Assembly: GCA_028819305.1 (NCBI GenBank)
Contig: JAPPLY010000081.1
Coordinates: 1-36,725, forward strand
Source: Bdellovibrionales bacterium
GTDB taxonomy: Bacteria > Bdellovibrionota > Bdellovibrionia > Bdellovibrionales > UBA1609
DNA length: 36,725 bases
Direction of reading: 5' to 3'
The notes beneath the pieces are model-generated. The model was not told where the DNA came from. It searched no databases and worked only from the letters and a program-made list of their open reading frames with translations. Positions 7,159 to 17,133 of the stretch are shown one piece after another (within the stretch, counting starts at the first letter, position 1; every line of letters starts with the position of its first letter). Both the position numbers and the translations under genes were made by a program.

Positions 7159-9064
7159 TTTTCCTTCTTTCTTTTTTTCTTTTTTGCATAGGAAAACTCA
7201 CTACATTTTTCAAAGATGGCGAATATAGTGTCACTGTTTTATCCTCATAACCTTTTCTTTTAAGGGTCAATCGAAATTTTTTATTACGCGGAACAGTTAT
7301 TGTTGTCGGTGTCAAAAATTCCACTCTTTTACTATTAATATATATTTGTGCCCCAGAAGGTTGCGTAACAAGAAAAACACTTTTTCCTAAAACCGAAGTG
7401 TTAGAGGATACTTTTTTTTGTGGCTTAACTTTCCGAACTAAAGGTGCTGTTTCATCTGATGTAGGCTCTCTCTCAGAAACACCAGGAGTCTTCATTGGCA
7501 AGTCCGGTTCCCGATTTTTGAATATAACATTTACATTTTTTTGTACAAACAATTTTACATTTTTTGGAATAAAAAAATAAGTTAATCCGATAATACTCAG
7601 CACACATAAACTAACTAATGTTTTTTTGGAAGCAAAGTTTCTTCTGTATTTATCTCTCCCTGAAAACGGAACGGTACGATTTTTATCTAACAAAGTGTCC
7701 TTCCAGGGTTGATATTTTGTGGAAGAAGAGGGCCCAGTGTCATCACTTTTTTTAGGAGTTTTAATGACATTACTATATCCATCTGATTCAAGAATGGGTC
7801 GTCCACTCACTTTAGAACCCAGAACATCATCATCAAATGCTGTTTTTGTAATTTCCTGACTAGGAGTTGTCTTTGAACTTGTATCTGCTTGAGTTTCCGT
7901 AGCAGTATAATTTTGTGACTGCGTCTGCGTACTCTGTTGTTCATTGGTATAATTACTGACTGAGCGTGATCTCACTCGATTCTGAGTGGTCTGATATCCT
8001 ACAAATGAGGACTTCCCCGTAACAGTATCATCCTCATCAAACAACGCACTAGACAGATGTTGCGCTGTTTTGAATGATTGTGTTTTAGAACCTAAAGCTC
8101 GTAAATATTTTTTTAAATTTTGTCTTTCTTCCAAAATCTCTTCCACATATACTTCTTTTATAAAAGAATTAAAATGGCCCTCCGTAAACTCAGGATAGAA
8201 TTTATTAAGAAAAACAGACAAATCGCTTCCCATCTCCGCTGCCGTTTTATATCGTAGGTTTTTATTCGCCATCAATGCTTTGTTCACTATCTCCACAAGT
8301 TTATCAGGCACTTGAGAATTCCTTTTTCTCAGGTCAGGAATCCTACAATCTCTGATTTTCTTTAGTAATTGCATTTCATTAGAACCTGTAAATAGCTTTT
8401 TACCTGCCAGTAATTCCCATAATACGCACCCCAAGGAAAAAATATCTGTTTGCTTATCCAACTTTTTACCACTTACCTGTTCAGGACTCATATATTCAAA
8501 CTTTCCTTTTAACACACCAGCCCTCGTAGCTTCAGAGTCATCTATTTTAGCAATACCAAAATCAATAACTTTTATATTACCCTCAAAGCTAACCATTACA
8601 TTTTGAGGACTAATATCACGATGGATAATATTCAAAGGCTGTCCTGTTGTGCTATCTGTACAATTATGAGCATAATCCAACCCATTACAAACGTGTTTGA
8701 TAATATAAGCACAAATAGCTACATCAAGGTTTCTTTTTTGACTTTTTAATTTTTTGGTTAATTGCCTTAAATTTCTTCCGGCAATATACTCCATACAGAT
8801 AAAATACTGATCTTTTTCAATTCCAAATTCATAAATAGAACAAACATTGCTATGATTCAGGTTGACGGCAATTTTCCCCTCATTTTGAAACATTTTGTTA
8901 AACTCTTTATTGTGAGAATGAGCTAATAATATCCTCTTTATGACTACAAATTTATAAGCACTTTCGATTTTTCCCGAACAACCCAGGAAAATCTCAGCCA
9001 TACCACCTCTGGCCACTTGCTTTAAAAGTATAAATTTTCCAAACTTACTTAACTTTAAATCCAT
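7133..9064 (-). CDS. PEGA-domain Ser/Thr protein kinase
   Basis: A 643-residue protein. The Hanks-type kinase domain spans residues 8-295: glycine loop ARGGMAEIFLG (18-28), ATP-binding Lys43 in VVIK, catalytic HRDISPQN (148-155), DFG (168-170), and YMSPEQ (191-196). All key residues are present, so it should be active. A long Ser/Thr/Gln-rich linker follows (about 330-470; probable autophosphorylation substrate), then one membrane helix (about 482-501, LVSLCVLSIIGLTYFFIPK) and a PEGA domain (about 560-632, FLVTQPSGAQIYIN) expected outside the cytoplasmic membrane. This architecture is frequent in Myxococcota and relatives. The stop overlaps the following lipoprotein gene by 26 bp, so the two form one operon. 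AGGAAAAGAG lies ahead of the ATG. Confidence 0.93.
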   Translation of the reverse strand: MDLKLSKFGKFILLKQVARGGMAEIFLGCSGKIESAYKFVVIKRILLAHSHNKEFNKMFQNEGKIAVNLNHSNVCSIYEFGIEKDQYFICMEYIAGRNLRQLTKKLKSQKRNLDVAICAYIIKHVCNGLDYAHNCTDSTTGQPLNIIHRDISPQNVMVSFEGNIKVIDFGIAKIDDSEATRAGVLKGKFEYMSPEQVSGKKLDKQTDIFSLGCVLWELLAGKKLFTGSNEMQLLKKIRDCRIPDLRKRNSQVPDKLVEIVNKALMANKNLRYKTAAEMGSDLSVFLNKFYPEFTEGHFNSFIKEVYVEEILEERQNLKKYLRALGSKTQSFKTAQHLSSALFDEDDTVTGKSSFVGYQTTQNRVRSRSVSNYTNEQQSTQTQSQNYTATETQADTSSKTTPSQEITKTAFDDDVLGSKVSGRPILESDGYSNVIKTPKKSDDTGPSSSTKYQPWKDTLLDKNRTVPFSGRDKYRRNFASKKTLVSLCVLSIIGLTYFFIPKNVKLFVQKNVNVIFKNREPDLPMKTPGVSEREPTSDETAPLVRKVKPQKKVSSNTSVLGKSVFLVTQPSGAQIYINSKRVEFLTPTTITVPRNKKFRLTLKRKGYEDKTVTLYSPSLKNVVSFPMQKRKKERRKNETIIINE

Positions 9065-9422
9065 AAATCACTCTTTTCCTAAAACTCATCTGTGCTTTTC
9101 ACTTGAAGTTAAAATATTTTATACACAGTCTAAATAAGGGTTAAGCCCATAAAAAATACAAATTATACCGAACAGGTCAGAAACCCCTGTTTCCCGTTCC
9201 CCGAGGACAGTTTTCACGAGAAAAAGCTTCAAAAGGGACAGGGTTGCGCCCTCCGCACTCCCTTCGCCATTAGGAAGAAGCTTACAGAAACCACAAAACC
9301 CTGTTCCCACAAAAGCGGTGATTAAACAAAATAATAAAAGCGTTCTCCCATTGATTTACAAAATAAACACATTTATAGTGTTCACATCCTAAATATTCTA
9401 ATCATTATGATTTTTATCGGTT
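9065..9422. other. Divergent spacer between the kinase gene and coaE
   Basis: It holds a family B element at 9164-9300 and otherwise AT-rich DNA. Promoters for the divergent kinase and coaE genes must lie here; I see no convincing boxes. A 63-codon frame on the minus strand inside the element (9119-9310) has no support as a gene. Confidence 0.5.
9164..9300 (-). repeat. Family B element (YRTG type), possibly two nested copies
   Basis: On the minus strand it begins GTGGTTTCTGTAAGCTTCTT, passes through GTGCGGAGGGCGCAA and ends GACCTGTTCGGTATAA. The same modules in the same order occur at 10053-10124 and 19609-19684. The middle is about 55 bp longer and contains CTGTCCTCGGGG, similar to the interior of the 1831-1946 element, so it may be one family B element inserted in another. 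Confidence 0.7.
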
Positions 9423-10037
9423 ATGAGAAATAAGAACTTTATAAATAAAATAGCCATAACCGGCCTAATCGGATCAGGAAAATCCACGGTGGGCCTGATA
9501 TTAACAAAAAAGGGAATAAATTTTATTTCTACTGATGAATTAGCAAAACAAGCTATTATACCCCCCAGCACAGGCTACCATAAACTACTTAAATTAATGG
9601 GACCGGAATATCTCACAAAAGACCATTTTTTTGACACCTCAAAAATAGCTAAAGAGGCTTTCCAAAACGGTTCTTTACTGAAACAAATAGAAGATATTAT
9701 TCATCCTATTATTCAAGATTTAATGAGGAAAAAAAACCAAGAACTGCTTTTTTCAGGACAACATAGTGTTTTTTATGAAGTACCCTTGTTATTTGAAAAA
9801 AAATGGGAACCTTTTTTTGATACCTATGTTGTTATAGCTATTGACCCTGCAAAACAAATGAAACATCTTAAAAAAAATCGCACTATTGATATCAAAGACA
9901 TAAAAAATCGAATGAGATTTCAGATGTCCCAAGAAAAGAAAATAAAAAAAGCAAACTATGTAATATGGAATAATTCATCACTAACAGATTTGGAAAAACA
10001 GGTCTTTAGTTTAATTAACTTAATAGGAGTGTGCTAA
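9423..10037 (+). CDS. coaE: Dephospho-CoA kinase
   Basis: A 204-residue protein of normal length. It transfers phosphate from ATP to the 3'-hydroxyl of dephospho-CoA, the last step of coenzyme A synthesis, in the cytoplasm. Visible motifs: P-loop GLIGSGKST (14-22), ISTDELA with the conserved Asp (38), the HPII stretch of the CoA-binding helix, and VFYEVPLLFEKKW, the typical V-x-D/E-x-PLLFE motif (here Glu in place of the common Asp). QKKLKKANYVI-type C-terminal sequence (EKKIKKANYVIWNNSS) matches the family ending. The ATG at 9423 has no strong ribosome binding site. The AddB-like gene follows 94 bp downstream, with a family B element in between. Confidence 0.92.
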   Translation: MRNKNFINKIAITGLIGSGKSTVGLILTKKGINFISTDELAKQAIIPPSTGYHKLLKLMGPEYLTKDHFFDTSKIAKEAFQNGSLLKQIEDIIHPIIQDLMRKKNQELLFSGQHSVFYEVPLLFEKKWEPFFDTYVVIAIDPAKQMKHLKKNRTIDIKDIKNRMRFQMSQEKKIKKANYVIWNNSSLTDLEKQVFSLINLIGVC

Positions 10038-10052
10038 TCTGGTTTGGATTTT

Positions 10053-10124
10053 GTGGTTTCTAAAGCTTCTTCTGGAGAGTGAATAGAGGGCGGAGGGTGC
10101 AAATTACATACCGATAAGGTATAA
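10053..10124 (+). repeat. Family B element (YRTG type)
   Basis: GTGGTTTCTAAAGCTTCTTC, then GGCGGAGGGTGCAAATT, then the palindromic end ATACCGATAAGGTAT. It fills the gap between coaE and the AddB-like gene and ends eight bases before the AddB-like start codon, so it supplies that gene's leader. Confidence 0.8.
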
Positions 10125-10131
10125 AGTAAAA

Positions 10132-12924
10132 ATGTTGGAATTCATCACCACTTTAGATACAAAAGCCAAAAAAAAAATTCTAAAAAATTTTACCCCTAAA
10201 GATAGTTTGTGGGTGACTTCCGATGTCAAATCCCGTCTCTTTATCATTGCTCAACTAACAAATAAACAATCACCCTATAAATCTAATATCCTAAGAGCTA
10301 CAGACTGTTGGTCCCAGTGGCTATCCGCTGCTTATCCTGAATTTTCTATCATTCCTCGATCCTTTCTCATTCTCATCTACCAAAAATGGGCACAAAATCG
10401 AACACAAGAGTGGCAAACCAGAAAAGAAACAGGATCTCTTTTATGCCAGTATATGGAAGCACTGGCCCATCTGCTCAAACACCCTCTCAGAGATAATCTT
10501 ATAGAAGAATGGAAAGCCGCCACAGTAAAAGCATCAACAGACCTTCATTGGTCCAGGTGGTACCACCTAGCTTCTGATTTCCAGTCCTATCTGGAACAAC
10601 AAAAAATCATTGAATCTTCCTGGGCCGGGGCTTTTTTATTGGATAATATTCCATTTAAACATATCCCGTTTAAAGAAGTTATTTTTGACTTAGGATTCAA
10701 TATAAACAGATGGGAAGGAGAATTAATCCAACAACTAGCTACTAAAATCAATACTAAAGTATTGGTTCCTTTTTTTATTGAAAATACATACCAAAATGAA
10801 ATTTATTCTATTTACAACCGGCTATACAAAACAGATCAGGTATCCCCATCTTTACGGAGACCAGTTTGCAAATTCCAAATAAATACACAACCTGTTTCAA
10901 AGAACATAAAGCTTAAAAAATTTATAACTCCCCTTGCTGAAGTAAAAGACATAAGTAGTTGGGTGAAAAATCTGCTAAATAAAGGTACTAAACCAAATAG
11001 AATTTGTGTGCTGGCTCCTCATATTGAAGATTATTGGACCTGCTTGAAAAGCTATTTCAAAAGAGAAGATATTATCGTCAATAAAGGAGAGTCTGTTTCT
11101 TTAAGCAGCATTCCTATCGTGCAATTATGGTTTGCAAAGATGCAAACACATCTATCCATTCTGAAGTATGAAAACCTGGAAACCATCTACTCTTATGAAA
11201 ATCGGGATGTCCATTTTAACCAACTAAAATCGGACTTTTATCATATAAAAAAAATAGAAAATGGGCCGTCTGAAATATACATAAAAAATAAATTAAAAAA
11301 CATAAATGAAGAAGTAACAGCTGATACTTTTATGAAATGGGCTTTGGAATTTTTACCGCAAAAAAAGAATGTGCCTATTGCCATTCAAAAGGCGATAAAA
11401 AAGTGTATAGATAATTTTTCGCAAACAACAAAAATAACAAAACAACATCTTAAATGGCCCTCCTGGCTCCATTTATTGAAGTCTTTTATCAACAAAAGCG
11501 AAATAGAGATACAAGCTGGTCATCCAAAAGGTATAAACTGCCTCAGCTTCAACGCCATTGGATGGTTGGAATCTGATTTTATCTATATTGCCGGTTTAAG
11601 TGAACAAAATATAAAAATACATAACTTTATTTCTTCCTTATCTACTGATTCTATTATGAAAAATTTGGGTTTTTTCATAAAATCCGAATCTGTTGATAAA
11701 TGGGAGCAAGTCATTAACTATTTTATCCAACAAAAAAACAAAGAATTTATTTTATCTTTTTCCTCTACAAATTTTTCTGGAACTCCTTTAAACCCTTCCT
11801 GTTTATGGTTGGAAAAAGCCATAGAATATAAAAAAGATATAAATCACCTGGATACATCTGGTATGACTTTATGGGATCAAAAACAAAGACAATCATCCAT
11901 ACGGGATATTATGTCCCATAATCCTGAACAACAAGCACAATGGAAATGTGTGGAGCAATCCATTCATGAGGATTTAGGTTACAAAACAATAACTCCCTTT
12001 GCACAACAGAGAGTAAAGATGCTATCCCCTTCCTCTTTAGAAGACTATATTAAATGTCCTTTTATTTTCACAGCTAAACATCTATTTTATTTATGGGATG
12101 GACCAACAAGAGATATGGATATTCCTATAAGTGAAAAAGGAAGTATAGTGCATAAACTTTTTGAAATTTTAAAGTGCAAAAACAATGGCTTCCTGTTTGA
12201 AAGTGACGGAAAAATAATACCCGATGAGTATATTTTAAAAATAATAGAAGATATAAAAACAAGTAAAAAATTTAAAAAACAAATAAACAAAATACATCCT
12301 GTTATTTGGGAAAAACAAAAAACATGGTTATTGAACAGGGCTCTTATTTTCTTAGAAAAAGAAAAAATAAAAAAACATCTATTTGAAAACTACAAAACGA
12401 TTGCTTGCGAAAAAAAGTATAACTGTTATTGGAATTTTAAAACAGCATCGCCTGATAGTAAGGGTGACATTATTTTTAAAGGAAAGATAGATCGTATTGA
12501 TTCAAATAATCAATCTTATCAAATTATTGATTATAAAAACTCTCTACCTACCGGATCTGTAGCTCCTTCCTGGTCTAGTCAAGACTGTTTTCAAATGGCC
12601 TTCTACGCACAAGTTTTAGAGAGAGGGTTAACGAACCTTCCTCCTCTTCCTGTACAATCTGCTCTTTACTTAAGTTACAAAAGTTTTGAGCACCAAGGAC
12701 TGGCTTTAAAAAAGCCCCCTTACATTCAACTCTTAGGAAGTTCAAAAAAAAAATCTCTTATTTCAGAAGAATTAAAACAAAAAATTTTTACAAGTGTTAA
12801 TAAAAAAGCAAACTCTTTCATTTTAAACATCCATAAAGGGTATTTCCCGGCGCATCCTAAAACAAAAACCCTTTGCACAAAATGTAAATGGAGAAAAATA
12901 TGCCGTGCCAGTCACCTAAATTAA
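10132..12924 (+). CDS. AddB/RexB-like PD-(D/E)XK exonuclease
   Basis: A 930-residue protein paired with the helicase gene 40 bp downstream, in the usual addB-addA order. The C-terminal 300 residues form a PDDEXK_1 nuclease: LSPSSLEDYIKCP (about 634-646), GSIVHKLFE (about 670), FKGKIDRIDS (about 782) and IIDYKNS (about 798; Asp and Lys catalytic), then QMAFYAQVLE. A Cys in KCP plus three C-terminal cysteines (LCTKCKWRKIC) form the AddB-type iron-sulfur cluster. The N-terminal two thirds resemble the inactive helicase half of AddB, and I see no Walker A, so ATP-driven movement must come from the partner. The expected role is processing of double-strand DNA ends for RecA loading. The family B element upstream leaves no visible ribosome binding site. 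Confidence 0.85.
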   Translation: MLEFITTLDTKAKKKILKNFTPKDSLWVTSDVKSRLFIIAQLTNKQSPYKSNILRATDCWSQWLSAAYPEFSIIPRSFLILIYQKWAQNRTQEWQTRKETGSLLCQYMEALAHLLKHPLRDNLIEEWKAATVKASTDLHWSRWYHLASDFQSYLEQQKIIESSWAGAFLLDNIPFKHIPFKEVIFDLGFNINRWEGELIQQLATKINTKVLVPFFIENTYQNEIYSIYNRLYKTDQVSPSLRRPVCKFQINTQPVSKNIKLKKFITPLAEVKDISSWVKNLLNKGTKPNRICVLAPHIEDYWTCLKSYFKREDIIVNKGESVSLSSIPIVQLWFAKMQTHLSILKYENLETIYSYENRDVHFNQLKSDFYHIKKIENGPSEIYIKNKLKNINEEVTADTFMKWALEFLPQKKNVPIAIQKAIKKCIDNFSQTTKITKQHLKWPSWLHLLKSFINKSEIEIQAGHPKGINCLSFNAIGWLESDFIYIAGLSEQNIKIHNFISSLSTDSIMKNLGFFIKSESVDKWEQVINYFIQQKNKEFILSFSSTNFSGTPLNPSCLWLEKAIEYKKDINHLDTSGMTLWDQKQRQSSIRDIMSHNPEQQAQWKCVEQSIHEDLGYKTITPFAQQRVKMLSPSSLEDYIKCPFIFTAKHLFYLWDGPTRDMDIPISEKGSIVHKLFEILKCKNNGFLFESDGKIIPDEYILKIIEDIKTSKKFKKQINKIHPVIWEKQKTWLLNRALIFLEKEKIKKHLFENYKTIACEKKYNCYWNFKTASPDSKGDIIFKGKIDRIDSNNQSYQIIDYKNSLPTGSVAPSWSSQDCFQMAFYAQVLERGLTNLPPLPVQSALYLSYKSFEHQGLALKKPPYIQLLGSSKKKSLISEELKQKIFTSVNKKANSFILNIHKGYFPAHPKTKTLCTKCKWRKICRASHLN

Positions 12925-12964
12925 ATAAAAAAAACCAGTAACAACAAACAGAACGGATATAAAA

Positions 12965-15277
12965 ATGAACATTATAAAAGCAGGCGCAGGGGCAGGAAAA
13001 ACAACTACTCTTATCAAGATACTAATAAAACATATACGGGATTATTATGTAGAAAAACAGACATTTCCCCGTGTAGCCGTCAGTACTTTTACACGCAAAG
13101 CCACTCGTGAACTCAAAGAGCGCATGATAGTAAAAGCCATTGAGCTAAACGATCAGAACCTTATTCAATATGTTAGTTACTCTCCTCAATTGCAAATTTC
13201 TACACTACATGGAATCTTTAATCAATTCATTCAAACTTATGGATACATAATGGGATTTAGCCCAGGTGTATCTATTATGAGTGAAAAAGAATCACATGAG
13301 CTTTTTGTCTCTATCTTAAAAAATGTCTTATTTGAACAAAAAATAGGCACAACCTTACTCGATCACTACTCCTTTGAAGAAATGACCGCTATCGTAAAAC
13401 AATATATTTCCTATATTCAAAATCAACCAACAAGGTCTCCATTTAATAAAGAAGAAATGCAAAAGTTAATAATAGATAAAAAACAGGAGTGTTTAAACAG
13501 AATGCCAGTAAAACAAAGTGGGAAATACAGGAAAGCACTTTTAGAGCTGGAAAAAGAAGAAGCGAACATAAATATATTCTCTCACTTGTGTCTGGAATTA
13601 CAAACTTTAGGTCAAAAAATGATTCCGATATGGAATCAGGAAAAAAAAGCCCTCAGTCAGATTACACTAAATGATATGGAAACCCTTACTATGGCTATTC
13701 TCAATTTAAAAGAAGTATCCCTGCCTAGCTTCGCGAAGATTAAACAAGATCAATATAAATGGGATTTCTGGTTTCTGGACGAATATCAGGATATCAGTCT
13801 TATACAAAATCATATTCTAAATAAGTTAAGTAAAGATAGTCAGGTTTTTATCGTAGGAGACCCTCAGCAAAGTATATACTATTTTCGAGGAGCCTCCACC
13901 TCTGTTTTTCAAAAGAAAGAAGAAGAAGCTAAACAAAATAAAAATTCCCAGGTACAATATTTAACAAAAAACTATCGGTCCTGTCCTGAATTAATAGCCT
14001 TTTTCAACGATTTTTTTCCAGAAGAAACATTCAAAAAGATGGATTCTGTGAATGATAATTATACAAAAGAAAAAGAAGTCGTATTTTTTAATGTAAAAAC
14101 AAAAGGTTCCAGTGTACCGAACTTAGAAAAAACGATACTTTTGGAAGAAAAGGCAAAATCACCGGCATTTTTAACTACAAACCTTATAAGAATATCCTCC
14201 AAAATAACCAAAGAAGAAAATGAATGGAAAGCGGTACTGAATAGAGTTAATAATCTGTTGAAACAAGGAGTAAACCCAGGGGAAATAGCTATTTTAGCCA
14301 GACAAAACAAAGCCCTTCAACAATTGGCCTGGTATTTAAAAAAACATCAACTCCCTATACATCTCCATTCTAGCGGCAGCTTTAAAAATAGAAGAGAAGT
14401 AACAGATGCTTTATTCCTTTTACGCTTTCTTTTAAATCCCCACGATAACGAAAACTTGATTGGCCTTTTAAGAACACCTTACTGTCGCATCCTCGATCAA
14501 ACATTAGTAAATTGGATACAAAAAAATCAACAATATCAATCCCTCTGGAATTTTTGTATAAAAGAAGCCTGTCTGCAGCCGATAGTGCGGCAATTAAAAA
14601 ATCACTTGGAAAATACCCATAAAATAGGAGTCACATTGAGCTTTCAACAAGCTCTTTTAGATTTAAGTTTTATTGATTTATCCTATTATCAAGATCCTAC
14701 AGGAGTACGGGAAGCTAATATATGGAAACTGATTTATTGCTTAAAAGATTATGAGCAACGAGAACAAAGTAATTTATTTGCTTTTGCTGACTATCTCTTT
14801 TTTGATAGCATGGGTACAGAATCAGATGATAATGCAAATTATTCTCAAAATGCAATATCGGCTATTGAAAGCACAGGGATTCAGCTTATGACTATCCACT
14901 CCGCTAAAGGCCTGGAGTTTAAACATGTTATACTGATAAAAATGGGAGCTGGGTTTAGAGCTACAGAGGGATTACAATACTTCATGGGAGACAAAGAGAC
15001 AGGCAAATGGACTTTGTCTGTAAAATCCAAGATAGAAGATAAAAGAATTAAATCTTCTGCTCATAAGAAAATTCAAGAAAAGCACAAGGAAAATGAATTA
15101 AAAGAATTTGATCGTCTATTGTATGTAGCTATGACAAGAGCTAAAGAAACTCTATCCCTTATTGGCTTGGAAAAACCAGAAAAAAATAGTTGGGCTGAGC
15201 GATTTTCCTTCTTTTCCCACCTTAAACCAGGCTCTCATCAAACAAAATATTACACATACTCTGTCAGCGAGGATTAG
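12965..15277 (+). CDS. AddA-like UvrD-family helicase lacking a nuclease domain
   Basis: A 770-residue superfamily 1A helicase. Motifs in order: I AGAGAGKTTT (6-15), Ia STFTRKATRELKER, II DEYQD (272-276), III VGDPQQSIYYFRG, IV NYRS, V TIHSAKGLEF (about 641-650), VI LLYVAMTRAKE (about 718-728). Every catalytic motif is intact. Typical AddA/RexA is about 1,150-1,240 residues and ends in its own PD-(D/E)XK nuclease. Here the protein stops about 50 residues after motif VI, so only the AddB-like partner would carry a nuclease. It sits 40 bp after the AddB-like gene and the two probably act as one complex at DNA ends. It converges on the GYF_2 gene with a 30-bp gap and no obvious terminator. Confidence 0.88.
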   Translation: MNIIKAGAGAGKTTTLIKILIKHIRDYYVEKQTFPRVAVSTFTRKATRELKERMIVKAIELNDQNLIQYVSYSPQLQISTLHGIFNQFIQTYGYIMGFSPGVSIMSEKESHELFVSILKNVLFEQKIGTTLLDHYSFEEMTAIVKQYISYIQNQPTRSPFNKEEMQKLIIDKKQECLNRMPVKQSGKYRKALLELEKEEANINIFSHLCLELQTLGQKMIPIWNQEKKALSQITLNDMETLTMAILNLKEVSLPSFAKIKQDQYKWDFWFLDEYQDISLIQNHILNKLSKDSQVFIVGDPQQSIYYFRGASTSVFQKKEEEAKQNKNSQVQYLTKNYRSCPELIAFFNDFFPEETFKKMDSVNDNYTKEKEVVFFNVKTKGSSVPNLEKTILLEEKAKSPAFLTTNLIRISSKITKEENEWKAVLNRVNNLLKQGVNPGEIAILARQNKALQQLAWYLKKHQLPIHLHSSGSFKNRREVTDALFLLRFLLNPHDNENLIGLLRTPYCRILDQTLVNWIQKNQQYQSLWNFCIKEACLQPIVRQLKNHLENTHKIGVTLSFQQALLDLSFIDLSYYQDPTGVREANIWKLIYCLKDYEQREQSNLFAFADYLFFDSMGTESDDNANYSQNAISAIESTGIQLMTIHSAKGLEFKHVILIKMGAGFRATEGLQYFMGDKETGKWTLSVKSKIEDKRIKSSAHKKIQEKHKENELKEFDRLLYVAMTRAKETLSLIGLEKPEKNSWAERFSFFSHLKPGSHQTKYYTYSVSED

Positions 15278-15307
15278 AAAAACTTTTTTATTGATTTTAT
15301 AACAGCC

Positions 15308-16990
15308 TTACTCTTGCTGTTTATTTTCTTTGAGCATTTTATCAACAAAAAGCAAAGGGCTATAGCGTGTTTTCACATCCAGGGCAAAGCCACGATCAAC
15401 ATATCCTCTGGCATCCATATACTGCCCTTGATTATATTTAACAAAGGCCAGCCCTCCTAAACCGGAAAGAGAATCAGGCACATTATTTAATACCACACGC
15501 CAATTTTTAAAAGCGCACTCCCAATCCATGGCTCTTTCACAAAACTGAGCCTGTAAAATATAAGGCAACACATACAGCCTATCAGAATCAGATCGAATAA
15601 CATCACCTAAAATTAAAACAGACTGATTCTTAAGGTTAACAAGATCAGTAATATACACCTGTACGGATTTAACCAATATATCGGTAGAATCAATTAATGT
15701 GGCTTTTGTGATAAAACTTTGCGCTAATTCGTAACGATAGGAACGAGCTAAACAGTAAGCATAAAAAGCAACAAATAATTTATGACCTTCATTATAAGAG
15801 TAAATCTTTTCACATAAGGGCAGTAGATCAGGCCATGAGTAAGTTTTCTTATCAATGAAAATATTATAATAATAACTGTCTGTTAAATGAGGGTTGCTAT
15901 CTAAAAACTTTTTAATTACAGGAGTCACCTCTTCTCCTTTTTGCAGCTGAATATAGATGAGACCTAAAAGAGCTTCCTGATAATAGTCACGTGGTTCTTG
16001 AGTTATCTCTTTTAACAAATCCTCAGCTTTATTTTTCTGATCTTCTGTTAAAGTATTTAATTGAAGAAGACATAAAGAAAAAGCGAAATAAATTAAACGC
16101 TTGTTTTTTAAAATATCCTCTTTATAATTTTCAAAAAAATCACATTTGCCTATTTTTGCGGAAGTTAAAGCTAAATTAGCAAAAGCAGATTGTTTGATTA
16201 CTGTTGACTGACCATCACTCACTAATTGATTTAACAACTGCCTAGCAGAGGACCAAGCATCTGTTTTTATTTGTACCAAAGCTTGAACTATTTTTGTCAC
16301 TTCATCAGAAGGAATCTGCTGCCTCTGTCCTAAACTGACCAAGGCCGCAGCTTTAGACAATTCATTATTTAACTGAAACTGTAGAGCCTGAAATAAGTTT
16401 TCATCATCCTTACTGAGACTGTTTTTCTCGCTTTCCCCTTTCCATATCCGAAGAGCTTCTGAATAGCTTCCCACAGAAAAATGATTGTAGCCCAGGCGAG
16501 ATAATGTATGCTTATCTTCACCCTTGTGCTTATTCGGGTAAGGAAATAGGAAAAACAAACCAACAATAAAAATAGATAAAACCAACATCGCAGTTAAAAA
16601 GAAATAGGATTTGCGCTTAGGCTTTACAGGGATACGCAATTCCGGGTTTTCCTCTATGATCTGATAAGGCATACCCTGCTCCGTAGAAGTGTGTTCACCT
16701 TTTTTCTCCACTCCTGGAGCCGTAGATTTTCCGGTAAATGTTCCTGTCTTTGTAAAACCCGTTTTTAATGAAGAGGTGTATTGCGTTAATTTAGTAATGT
16801 CTGTGTAATTCGCAAACTCAGGATACGCGGCTATAAAAATCCAAAATTCCTGCCCTGGGACACAGGCTGTAGCAACAGGAGAGATATAGCCTTTTGACAG
16901 TTGCTCTTTCACCTCATTTTCCGTAAAAGGGCCTATAATCTGATCATTATTTCTGATTAACCATTTTTTATCTTCACTTTGATTGGACAT
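15308..16990 (-). CDS. GYF_2-domain membrane protein with TPR-like repeats
   Basis: A 560-residue protein. Residues 8-58 match GYF_2/DUF4339 (KWLIRNNDQIIGPFTENEVK, then PGQEFWIFI), a small protein-interaction domain. A polar linker follows, then one membrane helix (about 128-148, FFLTAMLVLSIFIVGLFFLF) after a PKRK stop signal, so the GYF_2 domain should be cytoplasmic and the rest periplasmic. The C-terminal 400 residues are helical TPR/Sel1-like repeats (YNHFSVGSYSEALRIWKGE; AFVKYNQGQYMDARGYVDRG). GYF_2 plus TPR proteins are often seen in Bdellovibrionota and Myxococcota, but their function is unsettled. The ATG has a modest AGAGAAAA upstream. It is separated from purH upstream by a 143-bp repeat-bearing gap. 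Confidence 0.8.
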   Translation of the reverse strand: MSNQSEDKKWLIRNNDQIIGPFTENEVKEQLSKGYISPVATACVPGQEFWIFIAAYPEFANYTDITKLTQYTSSLKTGFTKTGTFTGKSTAPGVEKKGEHTSTEQGMPYQIIEENPELRIPVKPKRKSYFFLTAMLVLSIFIVGLFFLFPYPNKHKGEDKHTLSRLGYNHFSVGSYSEALRIWKGESEKNSLSKDDENLFQALQFQLNNELSKAAALVSLGQRQQIPSDEVTKIVQALVQIKTDAWSSARQLLNQLVSDGQSTVIKQSAFANLALTSAKIGKCDFFENYKEDILKNKRLIYFAFSLCLLQLNTLTEDQKNKAEDLLKEITQEPRDYYQEALLGLIYIQLQKGEEVTPVIKKFLDSNPHLTDSYYYNIFIDKKTYSWPDLLPLCEKIYSYNEGHKLFVAFYAYCLARSYRYELAQSFITKATLIDSTDILVKSVQVYITDLVNLKNQSVLILGDVIRSDSDRLYVLPYILQAQFCERAMDWECAFKNWRVVLNNVPDSLSGLGGLAFVKYNQGQYMDARGYVDRGFALDVKTRYSPLLFVDKMLKENKQQE

Positions 16991-17077
16991 AACGATATTT
17001 TCTCTTTTTCAAATTCTTTTGTCACTTATAAATTATAAAGTATAACTAAAATAATAACTTGTTATTAACGACTATTA

Positions 17078-17127
17078 TAAACCCAAAAGGTTTGCCCCCC
17101 GTTTCCACGGGAATCAAACACGACCAG
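17078..17127. repeat. Family A composite repeat
   Basis: AAACCCAAAAGGTTTG followed by CCCCGTTTCCACGGGAATC and CAAACACGACCAG. The first module recurs at 25177-25212 and 33325-33361 joined to the same palindrome. The CAAACACGA tail is the outer end of family B as seen at 7113-7121 and 36414-36422. The copy stops a few bases before the purH stop codon. Confidence 0.7.
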
Positions 17128-17133
17128 TCTAAA

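Noticed and set aside
9119-9310. 63-codon minus-strand frame between the kinase gene and coaE
   Set aside because: It is the translation of a family B repeat; no independent start signal.
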